Under the pieces are notes generated by a model, which saw only the letters and a program-made list of their open reading frames with translations, had not been told where the DNA came from and searched no databases. Positions 1-8,194 of a stretch of 34,319 bases of DNA are shown here, in pieces. The position numbers and the translations under genes were made by a program. The stretch spans positions 1 through 34,319 of the forward strand of contig NZ_NOXT01000098.1 in assembly GCF_002251755.1 (NCBI RefSeq). Reading direction: 5' to 3'. The stretch comes from Sandarakinorhabdus cyanobacteriorum (GTDB taxonomy: Bacteria > Pseudomonadota > Alphaproteobacteria > Sphingomonadales > Sphingomonadaceae). The number at the start of each line of letters is the position of its first letter. The stretch's first letter is position 1.

Positions 1-2
1 CC

Positions 3-38
3 AACCCGAAATCACCCGGCCGGTGAATAATCCGGGTT
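3..38. other. Nested inverted repeat at window edge
   Basis: Outer arms AACCCG (3-8) and CGGGTT (33-38) enclose inner arms TCACC (12-16) and GGTGA (22-26). It could be the tail of a terminator for a gene left of the window. The stems are short and asymmetric, so this is weak. Confidence 0.25.
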
Positions 39-70
39 AGGGTCGATTGCGCCGGGATTGAATAGCAATC

Positions 71-140
71 CCGCTCATGCCGAGCTTGTCGAGGCACGCT
101 TCGAGGGCGGTCGGTGCCTCGACAAGCTCGGCATGAGCGG
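71..140. repeat. Perfect 27-bp inverted repeat (sphingomonad-type palindromic element)
   Basis: Positions 71-97 and 114-140 are exact reverse complements of each other over 27 bp, with a 16-base loop (98-113). The arms carry the core GCTCATGCCGAGCTTGTCGA. I recognise this type of element as recurring between genes in sphingomonad genomes; that is recollection, not a search. It lies just past the stop codon of the leftward decarboxylase gene and could fold as its terminator, although no T-run follows on that strand. Confidence 0.8.
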
Positions 141-172
141 TTCAATCAAATTGCAATCGAGGCGGAAGGGCT

Positions 173-1564
173 TCAGCGCAAGCCCGCCAGCGCCCGTTCC
201 GCCGCCGCCACGGTGCGGCGCACGTCGTCTGCGTTGGTCTGCCAGTTGCACACGCTGATCCGCATGGTGCGTTCGCTGGCCCAGGTCGTGCCGCTGAAGA
301 ACGCTTCGCCGCTGGCGTTGATGGCGGCGATCACCGCGTCGCTGATGTTGGCGCCGGCGCGGTCGTGGAAGCGGATCATGCCCTGATTCATGATCGGCCG
401 GGCGATGCTGGTTGCGCCATCGAGCGCAACAATGCCATCATGGATGGCCAACGCATGGGCGCAGCAGCGCGCGATCAGATCGGCCAGGCCATCGCGGCCA
501 AGTTCGAGCAGCGCGGCCAGCGTGGGCAGGGCGCGGGCGCGGCGCGACCATTCAGGCGTGTAATCCATCGGGTCGCGGGTTTCGCCGCCTTCGGTCAGAT
601 AACTCGCCGTCATCCGCATCGATGCCTTCAACGCGGCATCATGGCGGGTGATGGCCATACCGGCGTTATAGGGCGTGTTCAGCCATTTGTGGCCATCGGT
701 GGCCCATGAGTCGCACAGTTCGATGCCGGCCACCTGGTGGCGCAGGCTGGGGCAGGCGTTCAGCCACAGACCGAAGGCGCCATCGACATGCACCCAGGCT
801 CCGGCGGCTTGCGCGATCGGCACCAGCCGGGCGAAATCATCGCTGGCGCCCAGGTTGAGATCGCCGGCGTTGAGGATGACGATGGTCGGCGCGCCCTGCG
901 CCGCGGCCAGCGCGGCGACCAGTTCGTCGACGCCGACTTTCCCGGGCCCGCCGCCGCCCAGCGGCACGATGCAGCCAGTGCCGAGGCCGAGCAGGCGCAG
1001 GGCGCGGTCAACGCTGGAATGGCGGTGGGCGTTGGCCAGCACCATGAGGGGCGGCGCGCCGATCAGCCCGTCCACCTCCACATCCCAGCCGGCCTTGGCC
1101 AGCACATGGTTGCGAGCGGCGGCGAGCGCGGTGGCGTGGCTCATCTGGCAGCCGGTGGTGAAGCTGTAGGCGCAGGTTTCCGGCAGGTGCAGCGCATCGA
1201 GCAGCAGGCGGCCCGCCACCTCCTCCAGCACGGCGCTGGCCGGGCTGGTGGCGGCGAGCACGGCATTCTGATCCCACAGGCTGGCCATCACGTCGGTGGC
1301 ATGGGCCGCCGGCAGCGCGCCGCCCTTCACCCAGGCAAAGAACCGGCCCGAAAGATTGCCCATCAGGCCGGGTTCGGCGGCCCGGGCGATCAGATCAACC
1401 ACGGCGGCGGGGTCCATGCCGGTGGCAGGCAGGGCGGCGGGCATCGGCGCCAATATGTCCGCCCGGGTGCCGGTGGGGGCGACGCTGCGGGTTGATTGTT
1501 CGGCGACAAAGCGGCGACCGTGGGCGATGGCCAAATCCAGTGGGGTGCGATCAAGTGGGCTCAT
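173..1564 (-). CDS. PLP-dependent group II decarboxylase
   Basis: The 463-residue product matches the fold-type I PLP enzymes of the aromatic-L-amino-acid/glutamate decarboxylase family. Visible landmarks are a TTG phosphate-binding stretch near residues 136-138, HVDGA (259-263, the aspartate that contacts the pyridine nitrogen) and DGHKWLN, whose lysine 293 would form the Schiff base. The reading frame stays open another 47 codons upstream, but family alignment favours the ATG at 1564 (MSPLDRTPLDLA). No good Shine-Dalgarno precedes it. The substrate cannot be told from sequence; aromatic amino acids are the usual guess. The gene diverges from scoA across about 130 bases that must hold both promoters. 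The perfect inverted repeat at 71-140 lies beyond its stop. Confidence 0.85.
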   Translation of the reverse strand: MSPLDRTPLDLAIAHGRRFVAEQSTRSVAPTGTRADILAPMPAALPATGMDPAAVVDLIARAAEPGLMGNLSGRFFAWVKGGALPAAHATDVMASLWDQNAVLAATSPASAVLEEVAGRLLLDALHLPETCAYSFTTGCQMSHATALAAARNHVLAKAGWDVEVDGLIGAPPLMVLANAHRHSSVDRALRLLGLGTGCIVPLGGGGPGKVGVDELVAALAAAQGAPTIVILNAGDLNLGASDDFARLVPIAQAAGAWVHVDGAFGLWLNACPSLRHQVAGIELCDSWATDGHKWLNTPYNAGMAITRHDAALKASMRMTASYLTEGGETRDPMDYTPEWSRRARALPTLAALLELGRDGLADLIARCCAHALAIHDGIVALDGATSIARPIMNQGMIRFHDRAGANISDAVIAAINASGEAFFSGTTWASERTMRISVCNWQTNADDVRRTVAAAERALAGLR

Positions 1565-1694
1565 GGCCGGCGCTGTAATCCATCGGGCGGCGGGTGTCTT
1601 GCGGAAATGAGACAGCGGATTGCCAGAATCCGGCTGGCGCGGCTGCGACAATCTGGCTATTTCGCATGTGCAACATGGGAACAGGAGGCTCGTC

Positions 1695-2405
1695 GTGGCC
1701 AACAAGCTCTACCCCGATGCCGCTACCGCGCTGGATGGTCTGCTGTTTGATGGCATGACCATCATGTCGGGCGGTTTTGGCCTGTGCGGCATTCCGGAAA
1801 ATCTGATCGCCGCCCTGCGCGACAGCGGTGTGAAGGGCATCACCGCCATTTCCAACAATGCCGGCGTGGATGGGTTTGGCCTCGGCCTGCTGCTGGAAAC
1901 AAGGCAGATCGCCAAGATGATTTCCTCCTATGTGGGGGAGAACAAGGAGTTCGAGCGGCAATATCTGGCCGGCGAGCTGCAACTGGAGTTCAACCCGCAA
2001 GGCACGCTGGCCGAGCGCATCCGCGCCGGCGGGGCCGGCATTCCGGGCTTTTACACGAAAACCGGTGTGGGCACGCTGGTGGCCGAGGGCAAGGAACACA
2101 AGGAGTTCGGCGGCGAAACCTATATCCTGGAAACCGGGCTGGTCGCCGATGTGTCAATCGTGAAGGCGTGGAAGGCGGACCCCCATGGCAACCTGATCTT
2201 CCGCAAGACGGCGCGCAACTTCAACCCGATGATGGCCACCGCCGGCAAGGTGACGGTGGCCGAAGTTGAGGAGCTGGTGCCGGCCGGCAGCCTGGACCCG
2301 GACCAGATCCACACGCCGGGCATCTTCGTGCAGCGGCTGTTCGTGGGCCGCGATTATGAAAAGCGCATCGAGCAGCGCACGGTGCGCCAGAGGGAGACGG
2401 CCTGA
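1695..2405 (+). CDS. scoA: Succinyl-CoA:3-ketoacid CoA transferase subunit A
   Basis: A 236-residue subunit A of 3-oxoacid CoA transferase, which moves CoA from succinyl-CoA to acetoacetate (ketone body and short-chain acid use). The family signature around [13 protein letters not shown] lies at residues 25-37. The start is GTG at 1695: AGGAGG at 1683-1688 lies six bases upstream, and the family begins NKLYPDA. The ATG at 1620 would add 25 unrelated residues and has no comparable ribosome site. Its TGA shares a base with the ATG of scoB (TGATG), so the two subunits are translationally coupled. Other CoA-transferase substrates are possible, but the split A/B arrangement is typical of SCOT. Confidence 0.93.
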   Translation: MANKLYPDAATALDGLLFDGMTIMSGGFGLCGIPENLIAALRDSGVKGITAISNNAGVDGFGLGLLLETRQIAKMISSYVGENKEFERQYLAGELQLEFNPQGTLAERIRAGGAGIPGFYTKTGVGTLVAEGKEHKEFGGETYILETGLVADVSIVKAWKADPHGNLIFRKTARNFNPMMATAGKVTVAEVEELVPAGSLDPDQIHTPGIFVQRLFVGRDYEKRIEQRTVRQRETA

Positions 2406-3037
2406 TGTGGACGCGTGACAGCCAAGCCGCCCGTGCCGCGCGGGAATTGCAGGACGGGTTTTATGTGAATCTCGGCATCGGCATGCCGACGCTGGTGGCC
2501 AATTTCATTCCCGAGGGCGTGGATGTCACGCTGCAAAGCGAGAATGGCATGCTGGGCATGGGGCCGTTCCCGTTCGCCGGCGAGGAGGATGCCGATCTGA
2601 TCAACGCCGGCAAGCAGACCATCACCGAACTGGACCGCACCAGCTATTTCAGCAGTGCCGACAGTTTCGCCATGATCCGCGGCGGCCATGTCGACCTGTC
2701 GATCCTGGGCGCGATGGAAGTGGCCGACAATGGCGACATCGCCAACTGGATGATCCCCGGCAAGATGGTCAAGGGCATGGGCGGCGCCATGGATCTGGTG
2801 GCCGGCGTCAAGAAGATCATCGTGCTGATGGAGCACAACGCCAAGGATAGCAGCGCCAAGTTCAAGCGCGCCTGCACCCTGCCGCTGACCGGCAAGGGCG
2901 TGGTGGACATGGTGATTTCCGATCTTGCCGTGCTGGCGCGGCCGGCCAAGGGCGCGCCGTTCCGGTTGATCGAACTGGCGCCGGGCGTTGATCTCGACAC
3001 GCTGCGGATGCGCACCGAAGGCCATTTCGAGGCCTGA
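2405..3037 (+). CDS. scoB: Succinyl-CoA:3-ketoacid CoA transferase subunit B
   Basis: A 210-residue subunit B, full length for the family. Residues 45-49 read SENGM; glutamate 46 is the expected catalytic residue that forms the glutamyl-CoA thioester. The GIGMP stretch (24-28) is also typical. It overlaps the scoA stop by one base and should be made in equal amounts with it. The downstream DUF1203 gene starts 73 bases later with its own ribosome site, so joint transcription is possible but not needed. Confidence 0.94.
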   Translation: MWTRDSQAARAARELQDGFYVNLGIGMPTLVANFIPEGVDVTLQSENGMLGMGPFPFAGEEDADLINAGKQTITELDRTSYFSSADSFAMIRGGHVDLSILGAMEVADNGDIANWMIPGKMVKGMGGAMDLVAGVKKIIVLMEHNAKDSSAKFKRACTLPLTGKGVVDMVISDLAVLARPAKGAPFRLIELAPGVDLDTLRMRTEGHFEA

Positions 3038-3110
3038 AATCAGCGTCTGATAGCCGCCAGACCGGGCGGGGTGCGCGGGATTAGGACGGGGTCCTGACCA
3101 GGAGCCCGCC

Positions 3111-3572
3111 ATGACCCAGTTTCGCGCCATCGGCATGGATGCCGCCACCGCCGCCCGTCTGCGCGCCGCCGTGCGCGATGATGCCGGCAATGCCATCGCT
3201 GTGCGCGACAGCGGCGGGCCGTGCCGGTTCACCCTGACCGATCATCCTGCCGGCAGTGCCATGCGGCTGTTCAGCTGGGCGGTGCCGCAACCGGCCGGCG
3301 TTTATGGCCTGTGGTCGCCGATTTTCCTCAGCGCAGACGGCGGCGAGGCCTGGGATGCGCCCGGCGTGGTGCCGCCGGTGGTGGCGGCGCGACCGGTGGC
3401 CTTGCGGGCCTATGATGCGGCCGGCCAGATGGTCTATCCGGCCAACCGGCTGGTGCTGGATGGCGGCCACGAAGCGGTGATCCGCGATCTGCTTGCCCGG
3501 CCGGAGGTGGCGTTTCTCAACTGCCACACCGCGCTTGCCGGCTGTTATCTCTGCCGGTTCGAACCGGCATGA
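3111..3572 (+). CDS. DUF1203 family protein
   Basis: A 153-residue soluble protein with no signal peptide or membrane helix. It resembles DUF1203 proteins: an N-terminal segment beginning FRAIGMD, a central FSWAVPQPAGVYG-type stretch, and a cysteine-containing C-terminus (NCHTALAGCYLCRFEP). The family has no established function that I know. AGGAG at 3100-3104 sits at good distance from the ATG. A strong hairpin follows its stop. Confidence 0.75.
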   Translation: MTQFRAIGMDAATAARLRAAVRDDAGNAIAVRDSGGPCRFTLTDHPAGSAMRLFSWAVPQPAGVYGLWSPIFLSADGGEAWDAPGVVPPVVAARPVALRAYDAAGQMVYPANRLVLDGGHEAVIRDLLARPEVAFLNCHTALAGCYLCRFEPA

Positions 3573-3575
3573 CAA

Positions 3576-3604
3576 GGGGGCCGGCAGACTGGCTGCCGGC
3601 CCCC
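3576..3604. terminator. Bidirectional hairpin terminator between convergent genes
   Basis: A perfect 12-bp stem (3576-3587 with 3593-3604) closes a 5-base loop. It lies between the stop of the rightward DUF1203 gene and the stop of the leftward outer-membrane protein gene. It lacks a clear T-run, so efficiency is uncertain, but position and stem strength fit a shared terminator. Confidence 0.7.
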
Positions 3605-3625
3605 GCCGTGTCCTGATCGCAAGGA

Positions 3626-4243
3626 TCAGAAGCGGAAGTTGACGCCGGTCATCACCGCGTGGCGGTGATAGTTGAGCGTCGCCGGGCCGCCGACGCCGAC
3701 CAGCTGGTCGTTGCCATAGTCGGCGTAGTTATACTCGATGCGGGCCGAGACATTGCGGCCGAGCCGATGTTCATAGCCGACGCCGACCAGATAGCCGTCG
3801 CGGTTTTCCGACACGTCGGCCACGCGCAGCACATTGTTGGCGATGGTGTAGCGCGCGTTGGAATAACCGCCGCGGGCATAGAGCAGGCCTTCCGGCGTGA
3901 TCAGCCAGCCGGCGCGGCCGGTGACGTTGATGGTGCGGCCCTGTTCGACATCAAAGCCGGTGAAGCGGGTCTCGCCGGTGCGGCCGGTGATGGCGGTTTC
4001 CAGGCCCAGCACGGCCGAACCGATCTGGAAATCATAGCCGATCTGGCCGCCATAGGCGAAGCCATCGCCCTTGGCGCGCGCCGTGGTGGGGGGCACGGTG
4101 CTGGTGGTCAGCGACTGGCGATCCTGCTGCCAGCCCAGCTGCACACCGATGAACGGGCCCTGGAACGGCTTGTCACCATCGGCGGCCAAGGCAGGGGCGG
4201 CAAGGGTGGCGGCGGCAAGCGCGGCGAAGATGAAACGCGACAT
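3626..4243 (-). CDS. Outer-membrane beta-barrel protein (OmpA-like/OMP_b-brl type)
   Basis: A 205-residue exported protein. The first 20 residues are a clear Sec signal peptide (MSRFIFAALAAATLAAPALA, then ADGDKP). The mature part has alternating hydrophobic strands, a FAYGGQIGYDFQIG segment typical of small 8-stranded barrels, and ends in an aromatic residue (VNFRF), the usual C-terminal barrel signal. The start at 4243 is preceded by AAGGAT; upstream in-frame codons to 4324 would mask the signal peptide. It resembles Omp25/Omp31-type surface proteins of alphaproteobacteria. Specific function is unknown. It converges on the DUF1203 gene and diverges from the DUF2975 gene. Confidence 0.83.
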   Translation of the reverse strand: MSRFIFAALAAATLAAPALAADGDKPFQGPFIGVQLGWQQDRQSLTTSTVPPTTARAKGDGFAYGGQIGYDFQIGSAVLGLETAITGRTGETRFTGFDVEQGRTINVTGRAGWLITPEGLLYARGGYSNARYTIANNVLRVADVSENRDGYLVGVGYEHRLGRNVSARIEYNYADYGNDQLVGVGGPATLNYHRHAVMTGVNFRF

Positions 4244-4393
4244 GGATTTTGATCCTTTTTGTTGGGCCGGCCATGGGGGCGACCGGCTGCGGCTCTTTTG
4301 ACGCAGGCACGCTGGCCCCGGCATGAATGGATTTGGGCAAGTGCCTGAATTGTTGCCATTTTCTGTTCAGCGGGGCTTCAGCTTCGTGGGGAC

Positions 4394-4441
4394 TTGACGT
4401 GATCCGCATAGAATTTTATATAACACGTAAAGTTCATTACG
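4394..4441 (+). promoter_or_regulatory. Sigma70-type promoter overlapped by inverted repeat (likely autoregulatory operator)
   Basis: TTGACG at 4394-4399 and TATATA at 4417-4422 are separated by 17 bases, a near-consensus housekeeping promoter. Just after it, CGTAA (4426-4430) and TTACG (4437-4441) form an inverted repeat with a 6-base spacer at the expected transcription start. The regulator encoded second in this operon is the obvious candidate to bind it. The promoter match is seen directly; the binding is inference. Confidence 0.65.
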
Positions 4442-4452
4442 GGAGAAGTGAT

Positions 4453-4941
4453 GTGAGCCGCCAAGTCCCCAACCTCAACCGCTTGCGGGAAGATTTCGCC
4501 AGCCTGTCGCGGTTCCTGAAATTCCTGTTTGGCTTTGCCGCGCTGTCGCTGTTTGCCGAAGCCTATGTGCCGCTCAAGCATCTGGGGGCCGGGCTGGCTG
4601 ACGGGGCGCAGGGCGACTGGATGGCGATGTCAGAGCGTCTGTTTGCGCTGGTGCCGGCCGCGCTGTTGCTGGGCGCCCTGTGGCAGGGATTGCAGCTGTT
4701 CAGTCATCTTGAACGCGGGGCGTTGCTCTCCCCGCCCACCGGCCGCCTGGTCAAACGTGCCGGGGAATGGATGGTGGCGGCGGCCGTCTCGGGGTTGGTG
4801 ATCGGCGAAATTCAGAATGGCACCGCGCGTGGGCTGGCCCTGCTGGTCGGTCTGGCCGCCGTTGGTCTTGCCCTGCGCAGCCTGGCGGGCGTGCTCGATC
4901 ACGCAGCGGCCATGCAGGCCGATCTGGATCAGATTGTCTGA
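4453..4941 (+). CDS. DUF2975 family membrane protein
   Basis: A 162-residue integral membrane protein with about four hydrophobic segments (roughly residues 17-37, 58-80, 97-117 and 120-142), matching DUF2975 proteins such as Bacillus YoaS. The start is GTG at 4453 with GGGAGAAG just upstream. The ATG two bases before is followed at once by a stop, and the longer in-frame ORF from 4327 runs through the promoter. The next gene, a small helix-turn-helix regulator, begins three bases after the stop. This DUF2975 plus YozG-like pairing is widespread; its function is not established. Confidence 0.78.
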   Translation: MSRQVPNLNRLREDFASLSRFLKFLFGFAALSLFAEAYVPLKHLGAGLADGAQGDWMAMSERLFALVPAALLLGALWQGLQLFSHLERGALLSPPTGRLVKRAGEWMVAAAVSGLVIGEIQNGTARGLALLVGLAAVGLALRSLAGVLDHAAAMQADLDQIV

Positions 4942-4944
4942 GCC

Positions 4945-5169
4945 ATGGCGATCATCGTTACCCTGGATGTGATGCTGGCGCGGCGCAAGCTGAAGGCGCG
5001 CGATGTGGCCGCGGCCATCGGCATGGCCGAAACCAACCTGTCGCTGCTGAAATCCGGCAAGGTGAAGGGTGTGCGCTTCGACACGCTGGCCAAATTGTGC
5101 CGCGTGCTCGATTGCCAGCCGGGTGATCTGCTGGAATTTGATGCCAGCGGGCCGGACGAGACGGATTGA
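4945..5169 (+). CDS. YozG-like XRE/Cro-CI family regulator
   Basis: A 74-residue single-domain helix-turn-helix protein. Residues 7-62 form the HTH_3/HTH_26 fold: VMLARRKLKARDVAAAIG, the recognition segment METNLSLLKSGKVKG, then FDTLAKLCRVLDCQPGDLLE. It is the standard partner of DUF2975 proteins and is co-transcribed with one here. It probably represses its own operon through the inverted repeat at 4426-4441. No sensor domain is present, so the signal may come through the membrane partner. The palindromic repeat at 5181-5228 follows its stop. Confidence 0.85.
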   Translation: MAIIVTLDVMLARRKLKARDVAAAIGMAETNLSLLKSGKVKGVRFDTLAKLCRVLDCQPGDLLEFDASGPDETD

Positions 5170-5180
5170 GCCAAGGCCGC

Positions 5181-5228
5181 GCGCCCCCTCCGTCGCCTGC
5201 GGCGCCACCTCCCCCAGAGGGGGAGGAT
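5181..5228. repeat. Palindromic extragenic repeat, copy 1
   Basis: The element contains a hairpin CCTCCCCC-AGA-GGGGGAGG (5208-5226) preceded by a smaller one, CGCC-TGC-GGCG (5194-5204). Near-identical copies occur at 24969-25011 (opposite orientation) and 25031-25077. Here it fills the gap between the convergent regulator and asd genes and may end transcription from both sides. Its structure is REP-like. Confidence 0.85.
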
Positions 5229-5232
5229 GGTT

Positions 5233-6273
5233 TCAGCCTTTCTTGAGGTGGCGGCGGCCGAGGAGTTCGGCGATCTGCACGGCGTTCAACGCGGCGCCCT
5301 TGCGCAGATTGTCGGACACGCACCACAGGGCGAGGCCGTTTTCCACCGTCGGGTCCTTGCGGACGCGGGAGACGAAGGTGGCATAATCGCCAACGCATTC
5401 GACCGGGGTGACGTAGCCACCGTCCTCACGCTTGTCGATCAGCATGACGCCCGGCGCCTCGCGCAGCAGGCCTTGCGCCTTGGCGACGCTGATTGGCATT
5501 TCGAATTCGACGTTGATGGCCTCCGAATGGCCGACAAACACCGGCACGCGCACGCACGTCGCCGTCACCTCGATCTCGGGATCGAGGATCTTGCGGGTCT
5601 CCGCCGTCATCTTCCATTCTTCCTTGGTGTAGCCATCCATGCCGCTGTCCGGCCCCAGGAAACTGTCGATGTGCGGGATGACGTTGAAGGCGATGCGCTT
5701 GGTGAACTTGGACTGTTCGGGTTCGTCGCCGACGAAGATGGCGCGGGTCTGGTTGAACAGCTCGTCCATCCCGGCCTTGCCGGCGCCGGAGACGGATTGA
5801 TAGGTGCTCACCACCACGCGCTTGATGATGGCGGCTTCGTGCAGCGGCTTCAGCGCCACCACCATCTGGGCAGTGGAGCAGTTGGGGTTGGCTATGATGT
5901 TGCGCTTCTTGTAGCCGTCGATGGCGTCCGGGTTCACCTCCGGCACGATGAGCGGCACATCCGGTTCCATGCGATAGAGCGACGAATTGTCGATCACCAC
6001 GCAGCCCTGCGCTGCTGCCTTGGGGGCATAGATCTTGGTGGGGCCGGAACCGGCGGCGAACAGGGCGATATCCCAGCCGGTGAAATCGAAATGCTCGATA
6101 TTGTGGACCTTGAGCGTGCGGCCATCCTCACCGAAATCGATGATGTCGCCGGTGGAGCGCGGGCTGGCCACCGCGGCAATCTCATCCAGCGGGAACTGGC
6201 GTTCCGCCAGGATGTTCAGCATTTCGCGCCCGACATTGCCGGTGGCGCCGACGACAACAACCTTGTAGCCCAT
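5233..6273 (-). CDS. asd: Aspartate-semialdehyde dehydrogenase
   Basis: A 346-residue NADPH-dependent enzyme that reduces aspartyl phosphate to aspartate semialdehyde, the branch point to lysine/diaminopimelate, threonine and methionine. Residues 8-15 are the Rossmann motif GATGNVGR. Cysteine 132 in NPNCSTAQ is the acyl-enzyme nucleophile and histidine 249 in GHSEAIN the general base. AAGGAG precedes the ATG at 6273. It is the last gene of a leftward run, 74 bases after the symporter gene. Cytoplasmic and expected to be essential. Confidence 0.96.
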   Translation of the reverse strand: MGYKVVVVGATGNVGREMLNILAERQFPLDEIAAVASPRSTGDIIDFGEDGRTLKVHNIEHFDFTGWDIALFAAGSGPTKIYAPKAAAQGCVVIDNSSLYRMEPDVPLIVPEVNPDAIDGYKKRNIIANPNCSTAQMVVALKPLHEAAIIKRVVVSTYQSVSGAGKAGMDELFNQTRAIFVGDEPEQSKFTKRIAFNVIPHIDSFLGPDSGMDGYTKEEWKMTAETRKILDPEIEVTATCVRVPVFVGHSEAINVEFEMPISVAKAQGLLREAPGVMLIDKREDGGYVTPVECVGDYATFVSRVRKDPTVENGLALWCVSDNLRKGAALNAVQIAELLGRRHLKKG

Positions 6274-6347
6274 GATCCACTCCTTGGGCCGAGGCTGTTA
6301 GCGCATTGGTGCGCAGAGTCCAGACTGTGAATATTGCATTGCAGCAA

Positions 6348-7568
6348 TCAGCGTGAGCGATCGCGGCTCAGGATGGCGGTGACGGCCAGATCGGCGGTGA
6401 CATTGCCCAGGGTGCGGAACACGTCGGGCACCAGCTCGACGGCCAGCAGCACCGGCAGCACGGCAATTGGCACGCCCATGGCATTGGCGATCGGCACGCA
6501 GGCGGCGAGGAAGGTGATGGACCCCGGCAGCCCGCCGGTGGAGACGGCCGCCACCAGCGCCGCCAGCAGCGCGCCGAGATAGGCCAGCGCCGAATGCTCC
6601 ATGCCGTAAAGATGCCCGCAATAGAGGACAACGGCCACGTTGGCGCACGGGGAGGTGATGCGGAAGATGCTGACCGCCAGCGGCAGCACCACCTGCGCGG
6701 TGGCGCGGGGGAGGCCCAGGCGTTCCGCCCCGTCGAAGATGGCGGGCAGGCTCGCGATGCTGGACTGGGTGGAGACGGCCACCGTCTGCGCCGGCAGCAC
6801 GGCGCGGGCAAAGGCCAGCGGGCCAACGCGGCCGAGCAGCACGGCGAGCGGATAGACGAGGATGATGAGGCCGACCTGAACCGCGACGAGCACGGCGATA
6901 TAATGGCCGAGCAGGCCAAAGGCGCCGAGCCCGGCCTTGATGCCGACACTGACGGCCAGCGCGAACACGCCGAGCGGCGCGATCACGAAGATCCAGCCGA
7001 CCAGCACCAGCATCGCTTCCTTCACGGCATCGAACAGGCTGACCAATTGGCGGCGGCGATCATCATCGAGCCGGCTGGCGGCGAGCGCGAACAGGCTGAT
7101 GAAGGTGACGACGGGCAGCATGTCGCCCTTGGCGAGCGAATCGAAGATGTTGGCCGGCACCATCGACAGCAGCCATTTGCCGAGATCGACCTTGATCTCG
7201 CCCACCGGCTGGGCGCCGGCGCTGGTGGCGACAATGGCGGCGGCCGCCGCCGGCGGCGCCGGCCACCAATCGAGCAGCAGCGGCACGAAGATCATCGACC
7301 AGCCGGCCGAAAACACCAGCAGCAGGAAGAAGGCCAGCAGCGCCCGGCCGGCGGTGCGGCCGCCGCCGGCTTGGCCGACCGATTGGGCAATGCCGCTGAA
7401 CAACAGGCCGGCGATCAGCGGAATGATGGTCATCTGCAGGGCCTGCAGCCAGAGATTGCCGATGGCATCGCTGACCGGCAGCAGCGGTTTGCCGATATCG
7501 GCCGGCAGCAGGGCGCCCACCACCAGCCCGGCCAGCAGCGCCAGGAAAATGCGCATCGTCAGATTCAC
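6348..7568 (-). CDS. Dicarboxylate/amino acid:cation symporter (DAACS family)
   Basis: A 406-residue polytopic inner-membrane transporter of the GltP/DctA (SDF) family. The hairpin-loop motifs are visible: a serine-rich STQSSIASLPAI before a FDGAERLGLP segment, and the second hairpin with GGLPGSITFLAACVP. Substrate could be glutamate, aspartate or C4-dicarboxylates. I place the start at GTG 7568: it overlaps the stop of the DUF502 gene (GTGA) and has GGGGAG eight bases upstream. An in-frame ATG at 7556 (MRIFLALLAG) is possible but lacks a good ribosome site. Confidence 0.87.
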   Translation of the reverse strand: MNLTMRIFLALLAGLVVGALLPADIGKPLLPVSDAIGNLWLQALQMTIIPLIAGLLFSGIAQSVGQAGGGRTAGRALLAFFLLLVFSAGWSMIFVPLLLDWWPAPPAAAAAIVATSAGAQPVGEIKVDLGKWLLSMVPANIFDSLAKGDMLPVVTFISLFALAASRLDDDRRRQLVSLFDAVKEAMLVLVGWIFVIAPLGVFALAVSVGIKAGLGAFGLLGHYIAVLVAVQVGLIILVYPLAVLLGRVGPLAFARAVLPAQTVAVSTQSSIASLPAIFDGAERLGLPRATAQVVLPLAVSIFRITSPCANVAVVLYCGHLYGMEHSALAYLGALLAALVAAVSTGGLPGSITFLAACVPIANAMGVPIAVLPVLLAVELVPDVFRTLGNVTADLAVTAILSRDRSR

Positions 7569-8194
7569 TGGCCTGTCTCCCCGGCCGTCAGCGTGCCCAT
7601 GGTGACATACAGCTTGGCCAGATCGTCAACCCCCATGCCCGGCACCGGTTTGACCCGGCTGGCTTCCACAAACAACATGCCGCCGCCCACCGGCACCGGC
7701 GCGGTGGGGATGAGGATCAGGTAGCGCGGGCCCTGGCCGAAATCATGCAGCTTGGGGCTGGTCAGCAGCGCCAATGCCTCGACATGATCGCCAAGGCTGA
7801 CCGACACTACCGACATGCCGCTCATTTCCCCGCCGGCGGACGGGCCCATCATCCGCACGAACTGTGCCAGCGGGCGATAGAGCGCGCCCAGCCCCGGAAT
7901 CCGGCTGATCAGGCCATCGAGCCCGCCTTCAAGCTGCGGGCGAAAGCGCGTCTGCACCGCAAGGCCCACCACCCAGACCAGCACGGCCGCCATGCCAAGG
8001 CCGGCCCAGAAGGCGGCCAGCGGCGACGGCGTGAAGAACATGCCGGCCTGGCCCAGCAGCCCGCCCAGCGGCGTGTCGGGCCCCAGCGCGGCGATCAGAT
8101 AGCCGGACAGCCAGTTGAGGATGATGATGGTGACCAGCACCGGCGCCAGGAACAGCAGGCCGGTGGCAAAGGGGGCGAGGACCCTGCGGATCAA
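7565..8194 (-). CDS. DUF502 family membrane protein
   Basis: A 209-residue protein with two hydrophobic segments (about residues 8-32 and 60-82), followed by the family hallmark IPGLGALYRPLAQFV and a beta-rich C-terminal domain containing PRYLILIPTAPVPVGGG. DUF502 proteins are inner-membrane proteins without a proven role. The start is TTG at 8194, overlapping the leuB stop (TTGA); no ATG or GTG is available before the first membrane segment. It is coupled to leuB upstream and to the symporter gene downstream. Confidence 0.82.
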   Translation of the reverse strand: MIRRVLAPFATGLLFLAPVLVTIIILNWLSGYLIAALGPDTPLGGLLGQAGMFFTPSPLAAFWAGLGMAAVLVWVVGLAVQTRFRPQLEGGLDGLISRIPGLGALYRPLAQFVRMMGPSAGGEMSGMSVVSVSLGDHVEALALLTSPKLHDFGQGPRYLILIPTAPVPVGGGMLFVEASRVKPVPGMGVDDLAKLYVTMGTLTAGETGQ

